Notes under the pieces: model-generated | The model's database searches: none | What the model saw: only the letters and a program-made list of their open reading frames with translations | Told to the model about the DNA's origin: nothing | Position numbers and translations under genes: made by a program | Part shown: one piece after another, positions 1 to 4,611 of the stretch | Position numbering within the stretch: the stretch's first letter is position 1 | Layout: each line of letters begins with the position of its first letter | Assembly (NCBI GenBank): GCA_024405235.1 | Contig: JAKSPA010000154.1 | Span: 1-5,091, forward strand | Source: Lentisphaeria bacterium | GTDB taxonomy: Bacteria; Verrucomicrobiota; Lentisphaeria; Oligosphaerales; Oligosphaeraceae | DNA: 5,091 bases | Direction: 5' to 3'

Positions 1-99
1 CCGATTGGTCCGATTGGTCCGATTGGTCCGATTGGTCCGATTGGTCCGATTAGTCTGATTAGTCCGATTAGTCAGATTAGTCCGATTAGTCCGATTGGT
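1..99. repeat. Tandem array of a 9-bp unit, 11 copies
   Basis: Eleven head-to-tail 9-mers fill the first 99 bases. Units 1-5 are CCGATTGGT. Units 6-10 carry AGT in place of GGT, with unit 7 starting CTG and unit 9 starting CAG. Unit 11 returns to CCGATTGGT. The array begins at the window edge, so its true length is unknown. Because the unit is three codons long it is open in frame 1 and reads Pro-Ile-Gly / Pro-Ile-Ser, ending at a TAA at 109-111. The reverse complement also has a Pro-Ile-Gly frame. No start codon or coding context is visible, so an intergenic minisatellite is more likely than the end of a Gly-X-Y protein. The block of similar variants points to local duplication by slippage. 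Confidence 0.95.
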
Positions 100-251
100 C
101 CCACCATCTAATTTCATCATAAGGTTATCGCACATTACCGACAAAATCAAAAAAATGATATTAACCAAATCTATTCAGGTTTTCCAAATCGCTTTATATT
201 CTATTAATATTCCATATCCTCCACAATGAACATTGCATTCCGAGCCACACC
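100..251 (+). promoter_or_regulatory. AT-rich leader upstream of the GH20 gene
   Basis: This non-coding stretch between the tandem repeat and the first gene is much richer in A and T than the genes. It holds an A-run near 147-155 and a TA-rich patch at 193-210 (TATATT at 195-200, TATTAAT at 202-208) that could supply a -10 element. The best -35 candidates, TATTCA at 172-177 and TTTTCC at 180-185, match only about half of the sigma-70 consensus. It is the natural place for the operon promoter, but I cannot fix the exact element. No strong Shine-Dalgarno sequence precedes the ATG at 252. Confidence 0.35.
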
Positions 252-1673
252 ATGCCCCGTCCATCAGACTACGTCACTCTACCGCCTGCGCTTCTTGGCG
301 TTGTTCCAAAACCTGAAAAGGCCGAATTGAGTTCCGGTGAGTTCAAATTCGGTGACAAGATACTGATAGCAGGAATCATAGGCGAATGGTTGCTGCCTGT
401 CTTCAAGACATTCGGCGTGGAAGCGATCATAGATGATTCAGCAGCACAGATTTTCGCCATAGAAAACAGCGCCCTCGGAGCAGAAGCATATTCCATAGAA
501 GTCACGCCAGAAAAGATTTCCATAGCCTATGGCGACTATGCAGGTTTTGTCTATGCAATGGGCACCATGGAGCAGCTTCTCTATCTGGCCTTCAGATATG
601 GCCGTGACCAGGCACTGCTGGAATGCGGCGTGATCGAAGACAGGCCGAATTTCAAATTCCGCTGCATGATGATCGACTGCGCAAGACATTTCCAGAGCGT
701 AGCGACAGTCAAGCGGCTTCTGAAAGCAATGAGCCGCCTACGCATGAACTATTTCCACTGGCATTTGGTCGACAACCATGGATGGCGACTACCAAGCGAC
801 GGATGCCCTGAACTCAATGCTATCGGAAGCCTTGACAAAGGTTTTTACACGAAAGAAGATATTGCAGAAATACGTTCGTTTGCAAAAAGATACGCAATTG
901 AAATCATCCCTGAGATCGATTTCCCGGGACACAACCACGGCGCGTTGTCTCTTCATCCAGAACTGCGTTGTCTGCCAGATAGCTACGGCAACGAAATCTG
1001 CCTCGGCGGCGAAGCCTCCATGGCTTTCGTCAAAGCACGCTACGATGAAGCGTTCGCGCTCTTTCCTGAAAGCAAATACTTCCACATAGGAGGCGACGAG
1101 GCATGGGACGGATGGTGGCGCCAGTGCCCCAAATGTCAAGCAAAGATGAAGGCTCTCGGTCTATCGACTCCGCGCAAGCTTGAAGAGTGGTTCATGCGGG
1201 AACTTTCGCAATACATAGTCGACAAGGGCCTAACGCCTATTTCATGGCAAACCGAAGCCGTCCTGACTCCAAAGAACATCCTTCAGTGCTGGGGTAACGC
1301 AGGCAATATGTACAACTGCGCACATCATGACGAAGGCAAAAATCTTGTCATTTCCTCAATGGATGTTTCATACTACATCGACTATCCGCAATCTTCAAAC
1401 GAACCGCGCCTGCACTGGATGCCGATGCTTATGGAAGAAGCCGTATATATGGCCAATCCGGCATGCCACATGGAAAAAGTTCTCGGCGACAGGCTGATTG
1501 GCGGCACCCTGCCACTATGGACAGAAGTGGTTCCAGAATGGCGCGTCGGCACGAAACTCTTCCCGCGACTTGTTGCAGGCGCCGAAGCGCTCTGGACCTC
1601 GCATCAGAAAAAATACAGCGACTATCTTGACAGGCGACAAGCGCTTGAATTCGCTGGATATTGTTGGTGGTAA
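252..1673 (+). CDS. Glycoside hydrolase family 20 beta-N-acetylhexosaminidase, cytosolic form
   Basis: This 473-residue protein should remove terminal beta-linked N-acetylglucosamine or N-acetylgalactosamine by substrate-assisted catalysis, as GH20 enzymes do. Residues about 14-130 fit the small N-terminal GH20b domain, and about 133-460 form the catalytic barrel. The barrel shows HWHLVDNHGWRL (169-180), EIDFPGH (221-227) and the signature HIGGDE at 278-283, with the catalytic pair Asp282-Glu283. LWTE (422-425) and a late FPRL..AEALW block follow; these usually line the sugar site. A CPKC pair (292-295) follows the catalytic loop. The N terminus is polar, with no signal peptide or lipobox, so the enzyme should act inside the cell on imported fragments. 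The ATG at 252 starts just ahead of the first conserved segment. The only nearby alternative, the ATG at 226, is out of frame and soon hits a stop. The length is complete for the family. The next gene begins about 30 bases downstream, suggesting co-transcription. Exact substrate (GlcNAc, GalNAc, 6-sulfo-GlcNAc, lacto-N-biose) cannot be read from the sequence. Confidence 0.93.
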   Translation: MPRPSDYVTLPPALLGVVPKPEKAELSSGEFKFGDKILIAGIIGEWLLPVFKTFGVEAIIDDSAAQIFAIENSALGAEAYSIEVTPEKISIAYGDYAGFVYAMGTMEQLLYLAFRYGRDQALLECGVIEDRPNFKFRCMMIDCARHFQSVATVKRLLKAMSRLRMNYFHWHLVDNHGWRLPSDGCPELNAIGSLDKGFYTKEDIAEIRSFAKRYAIEIIPEIDFPGHNHGALSLHPELRCLPDSYGNEICLGGEASMAFVKARYDEAFALFPESKYFHIGGDEAWDGWWRQCPKCQAKMKALGLSTPRKLEEWFMRELSQYIVDKGLTPISWQTEAVLTPKNILQCWGNAGNMYNCAHHDEGKNLVISSMDVSYYIDYPQSSNEPRLHWMPMLMEEAVYMANPACHMEKVLGDRLIGGTLPLWTEVVPEWRVGTKLFPRLVAGAEALWTSHQKKYSDYLDRRQALEFAGYCWW

Positions 1674-1705
1674 GATAGATAAACTGACAGAACACTCAAT
1701 TGAAA

Positions 1706-2527
1706 ATGCGTTTTTGTTTTCTTCTGACAATTCTTCTGCTTGGGCTTGAATCATGCTTCACATATCGCCAACCGCAAAATGCGGAAGCAATTCAGCCGCC
1801 TTGCCAAGCCGAGATATGGGTGCGATATGTTCCTGAAACAGACCATGATGCACAATTCCGTCTTGGAGTCCGACCAGTTCCGATGGACAACGGCTGGACG
1901 AATCTGAGAATCGAGCGCGATCTGTCGCGCATCGCATTCTGCGGAATCGATGTCGTGATTATCGAAACCACACCACAGAAACTCATGGACAATGAATTTC
2001 TGGAACGCTTCAAGTTCTTTGGCTCCAAGGCATACGAACAAAAGACAAAGATCGTTCTTTCGCTTGTGGCCGACAATAACCTCCGGCTTGAACGCGACAA
2101 TCTTGAGCAATATCTTGAAGCCCTGGAATTGAATTCCATTCCATCGTATCTCATGAAAAACGACAAGCCCGTCGTGTTGATTGACGGCGAATTCGGCATT
2201 CGCGACGCAGAACATGAAGAAGCCATCTCGCTCATGCGCTTTGGAAAGGAATTGCCGGAATGTCCAGACACGCCGCTTCCAGAGGTGCTTCAACCATCTG
2301 GAGAATACATCTGGTGCCGCGCGGCTCAATGTACGCCTCAAGGCGAATGGCTCATAAAACGCAAACGCGGCGGCAGTCTTCAGAACCAATTGGATGCCAT
2401 CCGCCAAATCCAATGCAATGTCATCCTTCTATCCAGTTGGAATGACTATTCGCGCGGTGATTTCATCGAAAACAACTCACTAGACGGCGAAAGCCTAACT
2501 AGAATTCTGAAAAAAACGCTGAATTAA
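1706..2527 (+). CDS. Putative lipoprotein with GH71/GH99-like glycosidase fold
   Basis: The N terminus is MRF plus a hydrophobic run (FLLTILLLGL) ending in LESC, a lipobox-like motif with Cys17 as the probable lipidation site; Glu at -2 is unusual. Export and membrane anchoring are therefore likely. The rest resembles the GH71/GH99-like barrel group. A 'GID.V.I.T' strand lies near residues 80-89 and an SYLMKNDKPVVLIDGE segment near 147-162, matching the family pattern Y(L)...GKPVV. A C-terminal SSWNDYSRGDFIEN (243-256) corresponds to the WN-[DE]-[WY] and IE block of this group. At 273 residues it is shorter than many family members, so it may have lost loops or activity. ATG at 1706 was chosen; TTG at 1700 (two residues longer) is equally readable, and neither has a clear ribosome binding site. 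It lies 32 bases after the GH20 stop codon. Fold assignment is fairly likely; enzymatic activity and substrate (GH99 acts on alpha-mannosides, GH71 on alpha-1,3-glucan) are unknown. Confidence 0.62.
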   Translation: MRFCFLLTILLLGLESCFTYRQPQNAEAIQPPCQAEIWVRYVPETDHDAQFRLGVRPVPMDNGWTNLRIERDLSRIAFCGIDVVIIETTPQKLMDNEFLERFKFFGSKAYEQKTKIVLSLVADNNLRLERDNLEQYLEALELNSIPSYLMKNDKPVVLIDGEFGIRDAEHEEAISLMRFGKELPECPDTPLPEVLQPSGEYIWCRAAQCTPQGEWLIKRKRGGSLQNQLDAIRQIQCNVILLSSWNDYSRGDFIENNSLDGESLTRILKKTLN

Positions 2528-2546
2528 TCAAAACACTACACAAACA

Positions 2547-2570
2547 AAACCATTTCGCTGAAAACGGTTT
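2547..2570 (+). promoter_or_regulatory. Imperfect hairpin just upstream of a Shine-Dalgarno site
   Basis: AAACCATTTC (2547-2556) can pair with GAAAACGGTTT (2560-2570) around a 3-nt loop. The stem has nine pairs, interrupted by one A/C mismatch and one bulged A. It lies in the 59-base gap between the lipoprotein and the ceramidase-like gene and ends five bases before the ribosome binding site. It could act as a processing site or influence translation, but no T-run follows, so it is not a standard terminator. Function is inferred from position only. Confidence 0.3.
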
Positions 2571-2574
2571 CGGC

Positions 2575-2582
2575 AGGGAAGG
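2575..2582 (+). promoter_or_regulatory. Ribosome binding site of the ceramidase-like gene
   Basis: AGGGAAGG sits 4 bases before the ATG at 2587, with its AGGGA core 7 bases away. It is the only clear purine-rich Shine-Dalgarno sequence in front of any gene in this window and supports 2587 as the true start. Confidence 0.7.
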
Positions 2583-2586
2583 CATA

Positions 2587-3921
2587 ATGTTCAAAGCAGG
2601 TTACGCACAAGAAATCATCACTCCTCCTGTCGGCGTCGGACTGGCAGGCTACTTCAACGCACGTCCCAACGATGGCATGTACGACGATCTAATGGCGAAG
2701 GCTATGGTCTTCGAATCAAAGGGCAAACGCTTCGGCTTTCTGGCCCTGGATCTGGAATCATGCTGCGAAAGACTCTTCAACGACATCGAAGCGGGACTCC
2801 GCAAAGAGTTGGGCGACGAACTGGCGGACGCAATGATCGTCTCCGCCACCCACACGCACACTGGACCACAGTTCATAACCAACAAACCAAGCTACTGCCA
2901 ACAAGATATCGCCGAATACGCCTACCAAATGACAGTAGAGGCGTCCCTGCGCGCCGTCAAACGCGCCGTGATGAATCTTCTGCCGGCGGAGGTCTATGCA
3001 GGAAGCGTCTACAACAATCCATACGCATTCGTCCGCAGATACTGGATGAAGAACGGCACTATCGTCACAAATCCAGGCTGGTGCAATCCAGACATCGAAC
3101 GTCCCGAAAGCGGTTTCGACCGAACAATCAACATACTGAAGGTCGTTCAGAACGGCCGCATCAGCGCCCTGCTCTGCAATATCGGCAACCACGGCGACAC
3201 CATCGGCGGCAACACTGTCTCCGCTGACTGGTATGGACGCTTCACACAGGAAATACAGTACAAGCTCCAATGCAGTCTGCCTGTGCTGGTTGTGGATGAC
3301 GCATCTGGCGACTTGAACCACTTTGATTTCAACCAGAAGATCATGCAGAGCAGCTACAAGGAGGCCAATCGCATCGGAAAAGGCTATGCCGCCATCGTGC
3401 TGGATGCCCTGAACGATCTTGAACCAGTCACGGAAGACGACGTGATCGTCAAGAACGGCACGGTCGTCATTCCGCACCGCCAGATCAGCGATGCGGAACT
3501 TGCTGAAGCAAAGCACACGCTTGAGACAGTCCCAGACATCAAGAAGGACGGCGATCTGGAGAGTCAGGATCTTGCCAACAAGGTTCCTGCGGCGTTGCGC
3601 TTCTTCGCACAGCGCGTCATCGACTGCCGCGAGAAGAGCACTCCCTCCCACAGCTGCCGCATCACATCCATCAAGCTTGGCAAGCAGCTTGCGTTCGCCT
3701 CCCTGCCAGGCGAGCCATTCAACGGCATCTCACGTGCGATTCGCAATGAAAGCCCCTGCAAATACACATTCGTCATCGAATTGGCGCAGAGTTCCTCCGA
3801 CTACATTCCAATGCCTGAATGCTTCGAGCGCGGCGGCTATGAAGTCCAAGCCGGCGTGAACTCACCTGCCCCGAATGCTGCGAACGTGCTGATCAAAGCC
3901 GCCCTTGACAATCTGTCATGA
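2587..3921 (+). CDS. Neutral/alkaline ceramidase-superfamily protein (probable zinc amidase), cytosolic
   Basis: The 444-residue product matches the N-terminal catalytic domain of neutral/alkaline non-lysosomal ceramidases, zinc enzymes that hydrolyse N-acyl amide bonds. Family landmarks run in order. They are a start of the type AGYA..IITPPVGV.LAGY (4-22), SATHTHTGP (86-94) with His89 and His91, NIGNHGD (198-204) with His202, SADWYG (212-217), DDASGDLNHF (237-246), LPGEPF (373-378) with Glu376, and GGYEV (416-420) with Tyr418. By analogy with the Pseudomonas enzyme, the histidines, Glu376 and Tyr418 are the likely metal site. The nucleophilic Ser of the ceramidase hexapeptide GDVSPN is Asn244 here (GDLNHF), so classical ceramidase chemistry is doubtful. 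There is no signal peptide or C-terminal domain; secreted bacterial ceramidases are about 650 residues. It follows the lipoprotein gene by 59 bases and probably belongs to the same operon. The physiological substrate is unknown; an N-acylated sugar or lipid breakdown product fits the context. Confidence 0.85.
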   Translation: MFKAGYAQEIITPPVGVGLAGYFNARPNDGMYDDLMAKAMVFESKGKRFGFLALDLESCCERLFNDIEAGLRKELGDELADAMIVSATHTHTGPQFITNKPSYCQQDIAEYAYQMTVEASLRAVKRAVMNLLPAEVYAGSVYNNPYAFVRRYWMKNGTIVTNPGWCNPDIERPESGFDRTINILKVVQNGRISALLCNIGNHGDTIGGNTVSADWYGRFTQEIQYKLQCSLPVLVVDDASGDLNHFDFNQKIMQSSYKEANRIGKGYAAIVLDALNDLEPVTEDDVIVKNGTVVIPHRQISDAELAEAKHTLETVPDIKKDGDLESQDLANKVPAALRFFAQRVIDCREKSTPSHSCRITSIKLGKQLAFASLPGEPFNGISRAIRNESPCKYTFVIELAQSSSDYIPMPECFERGGYEVQAGVNSPAPNAANVLIKAALDNLS

Positions 3922-3955
3922 CGGACTCTTCGTCAGAGTTCGCAACACAGAGTCC
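3922..3955 (+). promoter_or_regulatory. Two mutually exclusive hairpins after the operon
   Basis: Directly behind the TGA (3919-3921), CGGACTCT (3922-3929) can pair with AGAGTTCG (3935-3942) through eight pairs including one G-T, with a 5-nt loop. The 7-base core GGACTCT (3923-3929) can instead pair perfectly with AGAGTCC (3949-3955). Both stems share the same left arm, so only one can form at a time. No T-run follows either stem, so an intrinsic terminator is not supported. It may serve as a transcript 3' end after processing, or be a chance or duplicated arm. Confidence 0.4.
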
Positions 3956-3982
3956 AGGCTAACACAATCCAAGATAGCAATT

Positions 3983-4190
3983 ATGGATATTCTGCAAAAA
4001 TGCCACGATGACATTCGAGCCGATGAAGCGCGTGCTGCGGGTTAGTATCCATATTTCCATGCTTGTATTCATGCAAGGACCGGAAGTGATCATGGAAGGC
4101 AAGCGCCGCATCATGCTTGGTTCCAACAACTATCTTGGATTGACATGCTGTCCCGATGTCATGGAAGCCGGCAGACAAGCCATTGAAAAA
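3983..4190 (+). pseudogene. 5' remnant of a serine palmitoyltransferase / 8-amino-7-oxononanoate synthase-like gene
   Basis: Only the N-terminal tip of a PLP-dependent alpha-oxoamine synthase remains, with several lesions. From ATG 3983 the frame reads MDILQKCHDDIRADEARAAG, the typical opening of the SPT-like branch. A TAG follows at 4043-4045, at a position where the family commonly has Leu (TTG to TAG is one change), and then YPYFH. Between about 4061 and 4076 the homology moves to another frame, giving GPEVIMEGKRRIMLG then SNNYLGLTCCPDVMEAG (4077-4172) and QAIEK, up to about 4190. SNNYLGL is the family signature at the start of the fold. After 4190 the expected Y-G-x-G..GSR segment, the substrate-binding histidines and the PLP lysine are all absent, so some 350 residues are missing. 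The product would be inactive. The intact enzyme would condense an amino acid with an acyl thioester, either for biotin or for sphingoid bases; the remnant cannot tell which. Confidence 0.82.
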
Positions 4191-4306
4191 CAAGCCGAAG
4201 ACAGGCGAGCCATGTCCTGCCCATATCAAAAACATTTGAAATTAAACGTCTTACGTTCAGATGCACAGCTGATATAAGGCTCCAGAAAGACGAATGGCAT
4301 TGACTG

Positions 4307-4330
4307 AATTGCCAACATTGTCTGGCAATT
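4307..4330 (+). repeat. Perfect 8-bp inverted repeat
   Basis: AATTGCCA (4307-4314) and TGGCAATT (4323-4330) form a perfect 8-bp stem around the 8-base loop ACATTGTC, extendable by two G-T wobbles. It begins only three bases after the TGA at 4301-4303. Part of the right arm recurs as GGCAATTTG at 4324-4332 and 4446-4454. It overlaps the cysteine motif of the ferredoxin-like remnant, so it may simply reflect coding sequence. Confidence 0.55.
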
Positions 4331-4333
4331 TGT

Positions 4334-4384
4334 CCTGCGGATGCCGTGAATTGCAACGGCCTCACAGCAGAGGCCCTGCGGATG
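4334..4384 (+). repeat. GC-rich hairpin flanked by a 10-bp direct repeat
   Basis: CCTGCGGATG occurs at 4334-4343 and again at 4375-4384, 41 bases apart. Between the copies lies a perfect 6-bp GC-rich inverted repeat, GGCCTC (4358-4363) and GAGGCC (4370-4375), around the loop ACAGCA. No T-run follows the hairpin. The arrangement may mark a small duplication or a deletion scar in the decaying region. Confidence 0.45.
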
Positions 4385-4559
4385 GGATGGACCATGTGGG
4401 AGTGGATAGGCCATATTCCACCGAACTTTTTCCGTCGCAATTAACGGCAATTTGCTCTAGGGAAATTATAGTAAATAAATGCCTTGGTGAATTACTGTGT
4501 CTGCTCAGAATCAATAAAGCACAGCACAGGAATCTCTTTTGCGACACTCACGCCAACCT
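4385..4559. other. Non-coding stretch with no recognisable content
   Basis: Frames on both strands are broken by stops or give low-complexity peptides that I do not recognise. The base composition drifts towards A and T from about 4440 onward. An imperfect pairing of CTGTG (near 4495) with CACAG (near 4527) was seen but is weak. This appears to be decayed or spacer DNA between the gene remnants and the last gene. Confidence 0.5.
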
Positions 4560-4595
4560 TGCATCCATAAGTTTCTTATACGTCATTTGGATGCA
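4560..4595. promoter_or_regulatory. Nested inverted repeats upstream of the repeat-protein gene
   Basis: TGCATCCA (4560-4567) and TGGATGCA (4588-4595) are a perfect 8-bp inverted pair. Inside it, ATAAG (4567-4571) and CTTAT (4575-4579) form a second stem with a 3-base loop, sharing base 4567 with the outer arm. The structure ends 16 bases before the proposed TTG start at 4612. Position and symmetry suit an operator or a leader hairpin, but no regulator or promoter can be named. Confidence 0.4.
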
Positions 4596-4611
4596 TTTAA
4601 ATTGAACCATT

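Larger units (their letters stand above)
4256..4384 (+). pseudogene. Remnant resembling the 4Fe-4S region of a ferredoxin/nitroreductase-type protein
   Basis: In the frame of positions 4304-4381 the sequence reads LNCQHCLAICPADAVNCNG and on to LTAEAL. It has cysteines at codons 4310, 4319 and 4331 followed by Pro, the CX2CX3CP half of a 4Fe-4S site. NCQHCLAICP.DAV closely resembles the second cluster motif of bacterial ferredoxin-nitroreductase fusion proteins. One codon earlier is TGA (4301-4303), exactly where the first cysteine of CX2CX2CX3CP should be, so TGC or TGT to TGA is a single change. Upstream in the same frame FRCTADIRLQKDE (4256-4294) could be the tail of the first cluster motif, which is weaker. 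The frame has no start codon after its previous stop at 4184-4186, and it runs to a TAA after about 20 unrecognisable residues (near 4440). It is probably a decayed gene fragment. No nitroreductase domain follows. Confidence 0.45.

Noticed and set aside
1..99. CRISPR array
   Set aside because: The 9-bp units are directly adjacent with no spacers and no palindromic part; it is a simple tandem repeat.
1751..2413. A 220-codon open frame on the minus strand
   Set aside because: Opposite the lipoprotein gene, no family resemblance, no ribosome binding site; the plus-strand frame has a signal peptide and the GH71/GH99-like motifs.
2758..3651. A 297-codon open frame on the minus strand
   Set aside because: It lies wholly inside the ceramidase-like gene, has no recognisable domain, and is explained by the codon pattern of the sense gene, which keeps family motifs throughout.
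3922..3942. Rho-independent terminator after the operon
   Set aside because: A stem is present but the following bases (CAACACAG) contain no T-run.
4159..4450. Minus-strand frames over the gene remnants (about 74-93 codons)
   Set aside because: The peptides match nothing I recognise, whereas the plus strand shows clear SNNYLGL and CX2CX3CP motifs in the same DNA.
4294..4605. A 103-codon plus-strand frame from an ATG at 4294
   Set aside because: No family resemblance, no ribosome binding site, and it overlaps the cysteine motif in a different frame; treated as chance.
4190..4610. Insertion sequence or transposon remnant
   Set aside because: No transposase motif, no long terminal inverted repeats and no convincing target duplication; the 10-bp direct repeat at 4334 and 4375 is too close together to flank an element.
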